NCBI RefSeq assembly: GCF_030384665.1
Contig: NC_083678.1
Span: 744,001 to 808,000, forward strand
From: Lodderomyces elongisporus
Taxonomy: Eukaryota > Ascomycota > Pichiomycetes > Serinales > Debaryomycetaceae
Length of the DNA stretch: 64,000 bases
Direction: 5' to 3'
Of this stretch, positions 22,025 to 33,107 are shown in pieces. Numbering within the stretch: position 1 is the first letter of the stretch; each line of letters starts with the position of its first letter. Below the pieces are notes generated by a model, which ran no database searches, was not told where the DNA came from, and saw only the letters and a list, made by a program, of their open reading frames with translations. A program made the translations under genes and the position numbers.

Positions 22025-25000
22025 TTGGTATAGATGCATATATACAGTTACAAACATTTGTTTATTAAACTACTCGACTTCTCGGGGTACATTTTGCGTT
22101 CATGTCAAAAAAGTTTGAAGGGGCAACAACTAAAAGTCAAAAAGAAGAAGAAGAAGAAGAACAAGAAGAGTAAGGAATTATGAAAAAAGCTTCATTTGAC
22201 ATTCTTCTTTATTTCTTACACCTAGTATTTTTTGGTTTTTGGTATTTCATCATTCTTTTGCTTCACCTTCATCACTAAACCCTTTCGGAAAGGGGCAAAA
22301 TATAAAACATTAGTGATCAGCTTTCTCATTGAGTGCACAATTCATGGAAGCAGAATTGGTTAATTTTCAAAAGCTTGAGATATATAAAACCAATAGCGGT
22401 CGTAAATATAAGTGTACAGGATCTATAACAACATATGCTCAGATCTGAACTGGTTTCTTTCTAATTTATTTAACTCTGTAGATATTACGAATCGTATAAC
22501 TCATTTTTTTAACCTCATTTAATGTACTCCAAGGAGCAGTTCTTGCCAACTTTAGCCAACGCAGTAACTAACGGTTCTTAGCCTTGCTAGACAAGGTACG
22601 ATCAATGCATCTGAATACAGCAACAGTTCAGCTTATAATGCTATAAGAAAGAAAACTATAGAAATGAGCTTTATGATTAGATTGCAAAGACTTGTCACTA
22701 TGCTTTGTAAATAAAGAAGTATCCAAACCCCCCAAAAAAAATCATCCGCATTAGCAAAGTAGCTCAATAATACAAAACTTCCAGTTCGAATTCACAAAAG
22801 TATCAGCTGACAACGCCAAGGCTTTTTGCTTTTTGCTCTTACAACATTTGCTTCTAACAACCACACACACTAACTAACAAATATAACCAAACTCAATTCA
22901 AGAGCAACAATTTTTCTAGTAAAGCGAATGTCACAATCGTCTTCAAATATAACGCCACCGCACTTTTAAACTATCTAGCCCAAGAAACAAACATCTTGAA
23001 GATATACTAAACACCCACTAAAATGCAACTCTAACCACAAGCGAGGAATACCCAATGGAAAAACGGGCAAGCATTACTGCATAGTTTTAATCTAAGCTAC
23101 TTTTCGAACAAAGACAATACAGCACAGTGTTACGTCACGTAAATTAAAAAATTTACGAACTAACCGCAAACCATTCCTTACGAATGGATCGAATGTTCAA
23201 ATAATTTAGATTCTAAGAAATGCCAAATATAAAAAATTATTCACACATGACAACGGATTTTCAGCAATAACTCGCAAATAAAAGCACAAACATTACGCAA
23301 GTCCAGGATGAGCACGTGTTGTCCATCCAAATCCATATATAATTGCGATTGAGAAAAAGTCCAATGCCAAATTTACAAACTATCAGCCGAATCAAACTTA
23401 TAAAAGATATTAATTTCCTGAGGACAATTATATAATTTTACTACAGGACTAAACTCAAAACTTGTAAAATAGAATAAATAAACGTAAAATTACCTGTTCA
23501 TGACTATCTTACTAGCTATAAAAGTAAACAACTCCCGCAACTCTGCACATCCTTTATGGAATCTACCCTTACCTAAACAATAGAGAAACTATTTATAAAC
23601 TTTTTCACAAAACTTAGACAACCTTGAGCTTCAAAATATATTCAGGACTCCGGTATTGAGTTCTGCCAAATACCAAAATATTTATAGTTATTAGACTTAT
23701 GATATTAAATTTTTTTCCTGTAAAAACATTGAGAGTCAAGAAAGCGCTTCTACTTATTTAGCATTATACATTTACTTTTTAATCGTGCACTAAAAAGTGA
23801 TGGTGTTTCAAAAAGTGACAATGTTGGTAGTGATGAAATCATCAGTAATTTACCAATATTAGTATATCAAATTTGTACATATTGTTAACGGCATTAGTTC
23901 GTTTTTTTTCAAAGGAAATGCTATAATATAATTGAACAATCAACTATGCACTAACAGATTTCTTTTGCGGACGAGATTTGTATTTTGAATACCTGAATAA
24001 TTAACCATTTTATGTGGTTAGCACATATATCCTAAATATATAAACACCATCCTATTAGCTAATAAATACGTTAAATTGTGACATTGGACTACTCTCTGGA
24101 GCATCAACTAATCGTACTAGATGGAAATAGTATGACTATAAGATGGAAATCTACCTATAGATCAGATATTGGATGTGTCTTAAATTTTGAATGGCAGCAT
24201 TTTTGCAAAATTGAACTTACCGATATTTTGATAAAATTAACGACATTGAATTTTGTACACAAAATAATCATTTAATAGTTAATATGCGTTCCATTGATGT
24301 TCATAGTCAGCAATGTACAGAAAGGATCTCACAGATATAATCCGTCGTGACTGTTTTAATTCTTAGCGTTTGTTGAAGTAATATTTGAGCATTTTGTTGA
24401 AAGAGCAATTACAAGTGCAAATGATATACAATTTTTAGTTTTTCATTGTTTAAAGTTATTATGAATAAGATTGAAATGGGTCTGTTTGAAAGATTTGAGT
24501 ACTTTGTTTTTGTTCTATTATGTATATATAATTGACAACGCTTACCTTGCAATATATAAAATTAGATTCAACAATGTAAAAGGATAGTAGCAATTTCTGC
24601 ATCAGATTGCGGCTGCCTTAGTAACAAGATATTATTAGCTATAGCCATAGGAAAGTCCCATGGTTTACACTTTCATGGAATAGTTGTAAATTTTTTACGT
24701 TTCTTTACCTTTTTTAATCAAGCTTTTTTTCTTATATTCTATGACAATTTGTATATGATTTTCAGTATGTGTTGTACTTTCGTTTTCCTCCTTTCCCAAA
24801 AATTCTGCATTTAACATTAACCAGTGGTTACCAGATAGTTGGTCTGCTGGTTATCTATTATTTATTTAGTAGTAACTTATTCGTTAATGTAACCAGAATT
24901 TTTAATTTCATTCAATTTAATAATTAGCTTGTTCTCAGGTCTATTTTTCTTTCACATCTTTTATCATAATTATTATGATTGTTTTGAGACCAACTTTTGC

Positions 25001-27063
25001 ATTTGAGCTTTTTTAATTATCTATTATCTGGTATCGGTCAATGTTTGTTTTTCTTTTGTTGTTTGATTATTGATTTTCCAAGTTTTCAATTCACTTTTAT
25101 GTATAGTGCGTTGTATGCTCGAGTTAGAGGCTGTTCTCGTTGACTTTGGCATCTTAGTAGAATATTTATTGCAACTAACGAGTCTGTTGCTAAGATGAAG
25201 ATCATGCTGCTTGTCATTTATTTTTTACTTAAATTGTTTTGACATAAAATGGTTTCAGTAGTGTTTTAAGGTGGTTTACATCAATATTAGGATTGTCTGT
25301 CTACGGTAGGATTTTCAACGGATAATAGTGTGGGATGATGTTTCAAATATATTCATATGTTGAAATTTGTTCTAGAAAATTTTCAGATGGATTTTAATTT
25401 TAGAAGGATGTTAGGTTGTTGCTTGCTACATTTTTGTGTTGGTGGTGTAATGTTTTCGTTAAGTTTTACAGTTGTTGTGAATTACAAGAGGTTTGATTCT
25501 ATGTAGTTTTGCACTAATTGGGTTGTCGAGTGTAATGGACTGCTAAGAAGTGGGTTTTTTTGTTCATATGGTAAGGTTTATTTGAATGAGAAGATGTTTC
25601 CCCCTGCAAGAACTGGTCTTTTTCACATGATCTTTGATTTGCATTTTTTACAGTTATATTAGTATCATCTTGTATTTGATCCTGGCGTTGAAACTTAGTG
25701 AAATGGACATTATTGTTTTGTTAGAGTTTATAAACCAGTGAATTGGCAATGTCGTTTATTTGGAAGCTTCGATTTTGGCATTTAAAGATGAGTTTGGTGG
25801 AGTTAGGCGTGTGCCTGATTTATTTAGTGCAGATGTTACCTTGGAGTAACAAAACATTTTGGTCTTAATGTATTCCACATCCGTTGAGATCTCTCAATTG
25901 ATTAACAACAATTGGCTATAAAACTGTGTATTAAGAATGAGAAACGAATGCAGTTATTGTATGTCAATTTTTTTTACCGAGGTTAGACGGTGTTTGTGAC
26001 GGCAACGTGTTAACCAACTTTTATTTCTGGATTAATGACTGCAGTGAAAGTATGCACAAACATAGACATCAAGGTTTATTTTGCAAGTTTGATCTTCTTT
26101 TCCTCTAAGAGTTTTAGTCATTAGGGTTTTACTTTTTGGATAGTCTAAGGAGGATATCAATATCAATACTTTGCCAACAGTGGTATTTTTGAATAGCGGA
26201 TACTATTTGCTGGTGGTAAAAATGGCATGAAGTCTAGACTTGTTCATTATTTGTAGGCTCCTTGTTGTTTCCCTTCTTATTAGCAACTAAGTTGTTTTAG
26301 TTTCTGGTTGCTGAAGACTTCAAAAGCCAACATAAAGCAAAGTATTGACGATTGATGAGCCAGAAGTTGTGAATTTAAGAGGTTTTCGCCTTGAAAGGAC
26401 CGGCAACAATATCTCTTGCGCAGTGTACTATCATGACCAAAATGTAATGATCCGTTAGATGGTGATTACTTTTCTTAAATTTAACAAAATTGCGCTGCCA
26501 AACTTGGGTCTTTAACAAATACATTGTATGGTGTTCTTTTTAATAAATGAGAAAAGAAATGATTTTTGTGAATCTGTTTGCAGACTGCGTGAATGGTTAT
26601 TGGACAGATTCTATTCAAACATGCAGCTCTATATTAAATCAATGCTCATTTTAGTTGAAGCTGTAAATCATATAAATACCAATGTGTGACGACTAGTCTT
26701 TAATCGACTCTGTCCATTTTAATATATATTGGGACGATTATAACGTGCAGAATATGCATCCAGAGTTTCATACTCATGGTCTCTCCAAATATTTCTCATA
26801 CTTTTAATGCAACAAAGTTACAGTGTTACAAAAGGCTTTTGATTATAATGTTGTTTTATATACAGAAAGCCTAGATGAAGTTTTTGTATGGTCATGGCAC
26901 GAAAGTCAGGATTCTTTGTGTAATGCAGCGAGCTGAATTATCAAAAGAAATCATGTATTTTAATAGAGATTTTCTCTGCTGCAACAATTTTGTTTTCAAA
27001 TATATACTGAATAAGTCATGACCGGCTCTTTTGTATCAGAAATATATATATATATATATATAT
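22025..27063. other. gene-free AT-rich region with strand-skew switch; centromere/origin candidate
   Basis: Five kilobases with no supported gene; the longest frame (24078-24275) is unremarkable. Unlike the other intergenic regions it has few homopolymers or microsatellites after about 22200. On the plus strand the left half is rich in A and C and the right half in T and G. Hand counts of 60-base lines: 22861 A27 C16 G3 T14; 22981 A30 C16 G4 T10; 23521 A22 C19 G5 T14; against 25441 A13 C4 G16 T27; 25501 A13 C5 G18 T24; 25741 A14 C5 G17 T24. The change lies near 23.8-24.5 kb. In CTG-clade yeasts such unique gene-free stretches of 3-5 kb are typical of regional centromeres, which are also early origins. 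Centromere function is inferred. Confidence 0.55.
23138..23157. repeat. perfect 8-bp inverted repeat
   Basis: CGTAAATT (23138-23145), a 4-base A spacer, then its exact reverse complement (23150-23157). It sits in the left arm of the gene-free region. A protein site or chance are both possible. Confidence 0.6.
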
Positions 27064-28296
27064 TTACAAAATTTTGTTCAAAAAGTCTACGATACGAGTG
27101 ATGCCAAAAAACTCGTTGTTATCAATATCAGCCACAGTCAACTTGTCGTTGCCCAATTTAAATGCAACATTGCTTTCCACAACCATGGCTGCGTCATGTA
27201 TTCCCCAAGGCTCAACAACGACTTCCACATATGCACCTCCCGTATTGTTTGTGAATGAACCACTTCGATGAATATGAACTGTTTCATTCAAAATTCCTCC
27301 AGAGTCCTTGCTTTGTTTTCTTAAAGGTGATTTCACCGCGTATTTGCTCCACTCTAATACATCGTCTCTGAACAGCTCGTGCTCGCCCAATATGATAAAT
27401 GCAGAGTAGCCAGAGTAGTTAAGTGTTGGAATATCGTCCCAATCACTATTTTTGTAGGGTAAATTACCTGGGGAGACTAGCATGTTTGCGACATCAAGAT
27501 TACCCACAAGTGCAGCCTGTCTGCTCTTTTGTTGCATTCCTGTAAAGGAAATCATATCACGAGGTGAGTTATCATACCAAGAGTTTCCAGGTAAGTAGTG
27601 TGCTGGATCAGATCTTATTCTGACCCAAGGTGAGATAAGTATAGCAGAGCGAGGCCAAACAGTGACTTTTGAGTCAAGTTGTTTCAAGTATTGAAGAAAT
27701 GTTATTGCCAAGTGTCCACCAGCAGAATCGCCCATAAGAATAATGTTTGTGTTACCTGCCCGTACAAGCTTTTCATACGTTTCTGCCAACTGGTACAATT
27801 GCGTGGTGATATGGTGACCCTCAAAAACCAATTTGTAATCAAGATCAAGAATCGACAATTTGCTTTTGGCTTTAGGTTCGAGGAGATGATAGATAGCTAA
27901 CACAGACTCAATCTGGGTCTTTTGTACGTCGATATAGTAGCCACCTCCGTGGAGGTATATCAAAATAGGGTCGTCGTTTGATCTGCCCTCAGCTTCAACA
28001 AGCCAGAAACTTTGCTTATCAAAACGTTGGCCATATTTTTTCAAGCCTTGAACCAAAAAGGGAACACGGCTAGGAACAACTGTGTTGATGATAGCGTCAG
28101 CATTTTTAAGTGATATAACAGCCGCATCGCAAATTGGTATTTTAAGTGCTCCTCTGGCCATCTCGAGCCTCAAGGAAGCTGTGAGGTTGTTTTTATACTT
28201 TTCGTTAGCTCCGCCAACAAAGGGGTACTTGAATATTGTCCACAACAACCTTATGGGGATGCTTAACAAAACAAAAAAACCATTGAGCGAAATCAT
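27064..28296 (-). CDS. alpha/beta-hydrolase esterase, SAY1-like
   Basis: A 410-residue hydrolase of the hormone-sensitive-lipase (alpha/beta-hydrolase fold-3) type. Residues 4-25 are a hydrophobic N-terminal anchor. The oxyanion-hole motif is HGGG (116-119), the nucleophile Ser191 is in GDSAGG (189-194), the acid is Asp311 or Asp312 in EHELFRDD, and the histidine is His367 in EPWGIHDA, so the catalytic set is complete. The layout resembles yeast Say1, an ER membrane steryl deacetylase that removes acetyl groups from sterols; that substrate is inferred and other esters are possible. The ATG at 28296 is the first in frame and puts the anchor at the N-terminus. It lies alone between the gene-free region (its 3' side) and the tandem array. 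Confidence 0.8.
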   Translation of the reverse strand: MISLNGFFVLLSIPIRLLWTIFKYPFVGGANEKYKNNLTASLRLEMARGALKIPICDAAVISLKNADAIINTVVPSRVPFLVQGLKKYGQRFDKQSFWLVEAEGRSNDDPILIYLHGGGYYIDVQKTQIESVLAIYHLLEPKAKSKLSILDLDYKLVFEGHHITTQLYQLAETYEKLVRAGNTNIILMGDSAGGHLAITFLQYLKQLDSKVTVWPRSAILISPWVRIRSDPAHYLPGNSWYDNSPRDMISFTGMQQKSRQAALVGNLDVANMLVSPGNLPYKNSDWDDIPTLNYSGYSAFIILGEHELFRDDVLEWSKYAVKSPLRKQSKDSGGILNETVHIHRSGSFTNNTGGAYVEVVVEPWGIHDAAMVVESNVAFKLGNDKLTVADIDNNEFFGITRIVDFLNKIL

Positions 28297-29547
28297 CAGA
28301 TTATTTGGTTATATGTGAATCTTAAATGGAAAATGAAGTAAAGCTTAAGAAAAAATGAAGAAAAAAAAAGAAAGAACAAACCTCGGACTGGTTTAATTAT
28401 AAAGAAGAAAATGTTCAAAAATTTCAATTTCATATCATTGAAAAGAAAAAAGACATAAGTAGACACTATTATAAAAAGTGTTGGAAACTGGTCTCTTACT
28501 TGGCTTAGATCTTATTAAAGCTCTATTGTTCAACAACAATTTTTCTGCATATTGTCTTCATCCGTCATTCTTTTCCCCCCCTCGGCGTCGTTCCTTTCCC
28601 CACTCACCCCTTTTTCTCCCCCACACATGTCTCTTTTCACGTATTCACGCACATATTGAATGGGAATTGTTATATTGTAAAAATTTGAAATATGATATCC
28701 TTTTTCTCCCCTATATTGAGGTTTTTGACCCGGTTGAGGTGCTAAAAATGGAGTACGTCGGCAAAGAAAGTACCACAAATCTCGGACATTTCCCCATAAT
28801 TTTTTCCTTATTTCCGTTCTGCTGAGACCAAATATTAAATTGAATACTACTTATCCTCCCCCCCCCCCCAAGACTGCACTCGATTTTTGTTTCATTCACA
28901 TACTCCAATAACTTGAAACTTTTCGATGTAGTATCGGTATTGGTAATTGAAGTGTAGAGGAGAAAGGAGTTCGTACTTTGAGTCAGGTATATCTCTATAA
29001 ATAGTTATAGTGGAATACCCTGCAGTTTGCGATTGTATCTGGCGATGAAAAAAAAACAAACTTAGAGAGCCTGTCGCATAGCACAGTTACAAGTAATTAA
29101 CGTAAGACCGCTCAGCACCAATTCGAGCTGGTAGCTCACCGATACCAGCGGTTTGAGTTCGTGACCTAATAGGCTGTATTTCAATTACCTGTAATTGTCA
29201 CTGATTGCACCTATAAAGGTCTCGATGCTCATAAGTTACTAAAATAAATTGTCTCATAAAAAGTCACTAGTAATGGGAATCGTGAGGGTCGTCACTCCAC
29301 ATGTTCACCAAGTGATTTGCGTTCAATGTAGATGACCTTATAAAAACTTGTATGTTAGCGATGTTTCTATATAATTGTGAAAATTTTATTTTACCACTTT
29401 GGGTTCCTATATACTAGCTAATTTCATTTGAAGTTTCAAGTTTCCCATGTCGTATACTATTAACCATTTATCCACTTAATGGAGACGAGGGCACAAAGCG
29501 TCAAATGTGTGTCGCATTATTACGAGTACTATTTATTCTTTCTCTGA
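28297..29547. other. unique intergenic DNA between esterase and tandem array
   Basis: 1.25 kb with no supported gene. It contains a C11 run at 28859-28869 and a small hairpin CTGGTA/TACCAG near 29129-29150. The left boundary of the array is at 29547/29548, where similarity to the unit junction begins abruptly. Confidence 0.6.
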
Positions 29548-29850
29548 AGGCTGAGTGCGAAATAGAAGAATGGTTCAATTACAAATAGCAGAGTGTATAC
29601 AAAAACAGAAAGGTGTGTTAATATTAGAAAAAAAAGTGCATATATTAGTAGCAAAACTCACTGAGTCCCTCACCATGATGTATTCCTGAAAACGAGTGAA
29701 AGCTGTATATATTGAACGAGTGTAGATGCAGGTGCAATGGGAGATACCAAAAGTGTGTGCGTGCCAGTGACGGATAAGATAAGTAGTAGCAGGGCCCTTT
29801 GTGGTGTTTGAACACGGGCACACTTTTTGGCGAGCTCTCCTTCTTGGGGA

Positions 29851-30042
29851 TCATGGCTGGGTTTGTGATATAGTTGGCCATGGAGCAGCAGCAGCAATAT
29901 TAGGAACAGCAATAGCAGGAACAGCAATAGCAGGAACAGCAATAGCAGGAACAGCATTAGCAACACCACCAGAAATAACACCAGTAAAATTTTTGACAAC
30001 TTTGAAGCGCATGCTTTGAGTTTGGTCGACACTGGATAGCAC
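29851..30042 (-). pseudogene. 3'-end fragment related to the array gene
   Basis: An open stretch without an ATG at its start. It contains three AVPAI-type pentapeptide repeats and ends in TISQTQP before a stop. The same ending occurs in an alternative frame at the 3' end of the array gene, and DNA similarity continues about 25 bp past the stop. I read it as a detached 3' end of a second gene copy whose body was lost or replaced by the minisatellite. In other units it has one pentapeptide repeat (30 bp shorter) at 33741-33902, 37709-37870, 41659-41820, 45600-45761, 49715-49876, 53674-53835, 57597-57758 and 61697-61858. Translation is not established. Confidence 0.45.
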
Positions 30043-30056
30043 ACACTATGCCAAAT

Positions 30057-30394
30057 ATGATTTCTAAGATTTCTACGATTTCTACGATTTCTACGATTTC
30101 TATGATTTCTATGATTTCTATGATTTCTATGATTTCTATGATTTCTATGATTTCTATGATTTCTATGATTTCTATGATTTCTATGATTTCTATGATTTCT
30201 ATGATTTCTATGATTTCTATGATTTCTATGATTTCTATGATTTCTATGATTTCTATGATTTCTATGATTTCTATGATTTCTATGATTTCTATGATTTCTA
30301 TGATTTCTATGATTTCTATGATTTCTATGATTTCTATGATTTCTATGATTTCTATGATTTCTATGATTTCTATGATTTCTATGATTTCTATGAT
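30057..30394. repeat. 9-bp minisatellite ATTTCTATG, unit 1
   Basis: About 37 copies of ATTTCTATG (CATAGAAAT on the minus strand), with ATTTCTAAG and ATTTCTACG variants only at the left end. Being a stop-free 9-mer, it leaves frames open on both strands (Ile-Ser-Met plus, Ile-Glu-Ile minus), so openness is not evidence of coding. Copies in other units: 33917-34263, 37885-38231, 41835-42181, 45776-46095, 49891-50246, 53850-54178, 57773-58110, 61873-62219. Those contain blocks of ATTTCTATA and one ACTTCTATG variant that unit 1 lacks. Confidence 0.95.
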
Positions 30395-30472
30395 AAATAT
30401 TAATAGTAGTGGTGGTGGTAGCAGTAGTAGTAGTGGTAGTAAAGCTATTCCACCACGAGCAAACAATGATTA

Positions 30473-30790
30473 TTATGTAGCAAAATTAAACCCCGAGAAC
30501 TGATTCCACAAGCATTTCTTCTGTACCATCTGAAACAACTTGCACAGTGACTTATACAACTCAACCTGTGATTCTATGATCCCGCTGTGCCTTGTTGATA
30601 CCCCTAGTGCATATGCGTCCTCCACATTTTTCGTCCCCCGTACAAGATCATACGACAAAGGCGCCATTTTGTCGCAGGATCTGCCAAGTTCAGAATAAAT
30701 GTGTGAGTCGGCAGCTACACTAGTGCAATGTTGTGGTAGGCTATGGGAAACGGTAGCAGAGGTCGGTGGGCTCCCCTGCTTTGGGATCAT
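30473..30790 (-). CDS. 105-codon conserved ORF in the array, doubtful
   Basis: A 105-codon frame (MIPKQGSPPTSATVS...) directly 3' of the array gene on the same strand. It occurs in every unit (34342-34659, 38310-38627, 42260-42577, 46174-46491, 50325-50642, 54257-54574, 58189-58506, 62298-62615). Of four base changes between units 1 and 2 near its end, three alter the protein, so I see no sign of protein constraint. It may simply be 3' UTR of the array gene. No family recognised. Confidence 0.25.
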   Translation of the reverse strand: MIPKQGSPPTSATVSHSLPQHCTSVAADSHIYSELGRSCDKMAPLSYDLVRGTKNVEDAYALGVSTRHSGIIESQVELYKSLCKLFQMVQKKCLWNQFSGFNFAT

Positions 30791-30809
30791 GGTTGGGTTT
30801 GTGATATAG

Positions 30810-32540
30810 TCATCCGTGAAGCAGCAACAGAGGTAACATCAGAAATAGCTTTAGGAACAGCATCAGGATCAATAAGATGAATAGCATCTGGAATAGCATC
30901 AGGATCAAGGTGTCTTTTAACTTCGGTCTTAATCCCTTTTTTTTTCGTGTTTTTTTTTTTCTTTTTTTTCTTTTTTTTCGTTTTTTTGGTTTTTTTAGTT
31001 TTTTATTTTTAGCATTAATTAAGCTTTGTCCAAGTTCTGCAATTCGCAGAGCCTTGGATAGATTCAAAAAGAGTTTAAAAACCTTTTTGAAACTCGCTTT
31101 AATGCTATTTAGGAAGCAAGTGAGGCTGGTACTTAGGGGTGGTGTCGTGATTTCAAAGTTTTCTGGATGTAGTTCCCCCTCGATAACCTCAATGTGTTGA
31201 TCTAAACTTTCTAGCAACCATGAAGCATACTCTTCAGGTGTTCTGGCCTTTGCTTTGCCAAACCTGAAGAGAGTCTTAATCCTGCCCTCTCCCTTATAAA
31301 TTCGGTGGTGGGCGTCAAACCAAACTTGGATTTTTGGTCGAATTTTCTCATTAAAGACAATTCCTATAACAAGCTTGTAGTTTGTTCTCTTTTGAGCTAC
31401 AAGATGTTTTGTTTGTTGTGAAAGCTTTAAGAGTAGATTCTCCCTCTCCTCGGCAAGCATTGGAATCCCGATAGTGCCCATTATACTATCTTGGTCAATA
31501 CAGTATATGTGTTGCCACGACGTGCGGGAACAATGCGCAGTAGACAAAGCTTCATTGGTATAGCAAGTGTTTCGTGTAGAAATGAAATCACTTATGTAGT
31601 TAGCATCATTGGTGTTGTTGATGAGGATAGTGTTGTTGGTGTTGTTGGTGTTGTTGGTGTCGTTGGTGTTGTTGGTGTTGTTGGTGTTGTTGGTGTTGTT
31701 GATGAGGATAGTGTTGTTGGTGTTGTTGGTGTTGTTGGTGTTGTTGGTGTCGTTGGTGTTGTTGGTGTTGTTGGTGTTGTTGGTGTTGTTGGTGTTGTTG
31801 GTGTTGTTGGTGTTGTTGGTGTTGTTGGTGTTGTTGGTGTTGTTGGTGTTGTTGGTGTTGTTTGTGTAATTAGTGTTGTTTGTGTAATTAGTGTTGTTTG
31901 TGTAATTAGTGTTGTTTGTGTAATTAGCGCTGTTTGTGTAGTTAGCGCTGTTTGTGTCTTGTTCCGAAGGGTACTCCCTATCAGCCTTGTTGTCAAGAAC
32001 AGGGCTTATAGTATAGTACCTGTCCTCATCATAGACCTTCATACTAAAAAGATGAAGATATGGAGGCAAAACTAAATCTTCTTCCCAGAGAGTAGTTGAA
32101 TTTGCAACTTCACTTTCAATTTCTTCAAAGTGTTCCTTTGAAACTCTGTAGATGAGATACTTTTTATCAGCAGATGTAAATGCAGACTCACCAATTCTAA
32201 CCACAGAATGTTGCTTCGAAACAAACGATTGTATAAAATCGGTGTCGTTTACTTGCTGCAACCATTTCATCCATTGGAACATCTTTGGGTTGAACGATTT
32301 GAATTTTGTCCTCAACCCCTGGAACAGCAAGGACACTTTGAAAACATCACCTCTTTTGCACGGTCTTTTCTTACCGGCAATTGTGGAGCGTCTAACACCT
32401 TCAGCAATGAGAAACCTTTCGGCCTCTTCTGGAATTATAGATTCTTGGACAGGCAGTTGAGATCCAAGTTTTTTGGAAAAGTAAAAAGGTTTGGAATCCT
32501 TTGCAAAGACGTTTTGAAAACATTTATTAAAAAAGGGCAT
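30810..32540 (-). CDS. array gene copy 1, protein of unknown function (NTN-repeat)
   Basis: A 576-residue protein; I do not recognise the family. Residues 1-190 form a well-mixed domain (MPFFNKCF..., with KMFQWMKWLQQ and RYYTISPVLDNKADREYP). Next comes a long Asn-Thr-Asn repeat encoded by a 9-bp minisatellite (about 31611-31862), here interrupted by DTN and ILI blocks. A second mixed domain follows (STRNTCYTNEALST ... VIGIVFNEKIRPKIQVWFDAHHRIYKGEG ... RTPEEYASWLLESLDQHIEVIEGELHPE), then a Lys/Arg-rich stretch that could be a nuclear or nucleolar signal and a hydrophobic tail. There is no signal peptide, so the many NNT sequons are probably not glycosylated. A TATAAATAT element lies about 165 bp upstream. 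Intact reading in eight copies supports a real gene. Confidence 0.72.
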   Translation of the reverse strand: MPFFNKCFQNVFAKDSKPFYFSKKLGSQLPVQESIIPEEAERFLIAEGVRRSTIAGKKRPCKRGDVFKVSLLFQGLRTKFKSFNPKMFQWMKWLQQVNDTDFIQSFVSKQHSVVRIGESAFTSADKKYLIYRVSKEHFEEIESEVANSTTLWEEDLVLPPYLHLFSMKVYDEDRYYTISPVLDNKADREYPSEQDTNSANYTNSANYTNNTNYTNNTNYTNNTNYTNNTNNTNNTNNTNNTNNTNNTNNTNNTNNTNNTNNTNDTNNTNNTNNTNNTILINNTNNTNNTNNTNDTNNTNNTNNTILINNTNDANYISDFISTRNTCYTNEALSTAHCSRTSWQHIYCIDQDSIMGTIGIPMLAEERENLLLKLSQQTKHLVAQKRTNYKLVIGIVFNEKIRPKIQVWFDAHHRIYKGEGRIKTLFRFGKAKARTPEEYASWLLESLDQHIEVIEGELHPENFEITTPPLSTSLTCFLNSIKASFKKVFKLFLNLSKALRIAELGQSLINAKNKKLKKPKKRKKRKKRKKKTRKKKGLRPKLKDTLILMLFQMLFILLILMLFLKLFLMLPLLLLHG

Positions 32541-33057
32541 TGTTAATTTTTAAATTGTAGTCTTACTAAATTATTGATTGTAAAATCTGGTTAATGTTGT
32601 CGAGTAAGGCTTGGTTGTGTGTTTAATTGTGGTAAAAGAAAGAAGAAGAAGAAGAAGAAGAAGAAAAGGGTAAAAGAAGGTTTGAGGTCACAAGGGTTTT
32701 GTTTGTGGATATTTATACTTCACCAGGTAGCCCTCCAGTCACGCCTTGTGGTTGGGGATTAACAAGTAAATTGTGTTATGCCATATACATTGTGGTTGCA
32801 AAACCCGCGAGGAAGTGAGGGGAACAGAACGGCGAGGAAATCCCTTCTGGTAGCTCAGCAGTGTGTGTGCAATTGTATGTGCTACCAAATGCATCGTAAC
32901 AAAAAACCAAATGGGTGCTGCAAAACGGGGTGCTGCCAATAGCGTGTGGCTGTAGCAGAAAGTGGACAACCAGAGTGGATGAATTATGTATTTGGATGCA
33001 AGATAGCTCAACATTACCCACAGCCTTATACATCCTGCAATGCATCCTATCTCTACG

Positions 33058-33107
33058 AACAATTCTCGATTCTTTGCAAGTTTGACGGCAATCCGTCGAG
33101 AATTGTT
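33058..33107. repeat. 12-bp inverted repeat, unit intergenic region
   Basis: AACAATTCTCGA (33058-33069) and its exact reverse complement (33096-33107) flank a 26-bp spacer. A second stem, GACGG/CCGTC with a CAAT loop, overlaps the right arm. In unit 2 the arms are at 37026-37037 and 37064-37075, and the element is present in every complete unit. About 80 bp further right is a GTGGGC/GCCCAC stem (37153-37170 in unit 2). It could be a protein site or an RNA structure; no known element recognised. Confidence 0.7.

Noticed and set aside
24078..24275. 65-codon frame in the gene-free region
   Set aside because: It begins with GTG, is short, and lies isolated in AT-rich DNA with no recognisable motif.
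22540..25610. Inverted repeats flanking the skew switch (GCAAGAACTG at about 22541-22550 and 25587-25596)
   Set aside because: A 10-base match is expected by chance at this distance. I saw no longer inverted repeat by eye; a dot plot would be needed.
22025..27063. Point centromere of the S. cerevisiae type (CDEI-CDEII-CDEIII)
   Set aside because: I found no CDEIII-like motif, and CTG-clade yeasts are not known to have point centromeres.
29120..29180. Possible tRNA or small RNA around GGTAGCTCACCGATACCAGCG
   Set aside because: A short hairpin is present but no tRNA arms fit around it.
29548..29590. tRNA-like A box (GGCTGAGTGCG) and B box (GGTTCAATTAC) at the unit junction
   Set aside because: The boxes are too close together, and no cloverleaf or acceptor stem can be formed.
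31592..31996. PTT, GVV and LLV repeat frames across the NTN tract, on both strands
   Set aside because: A stop-free 9-bp repeat opens all frames. Only the minus frame joining mixed-composition domains on both sides is kept.
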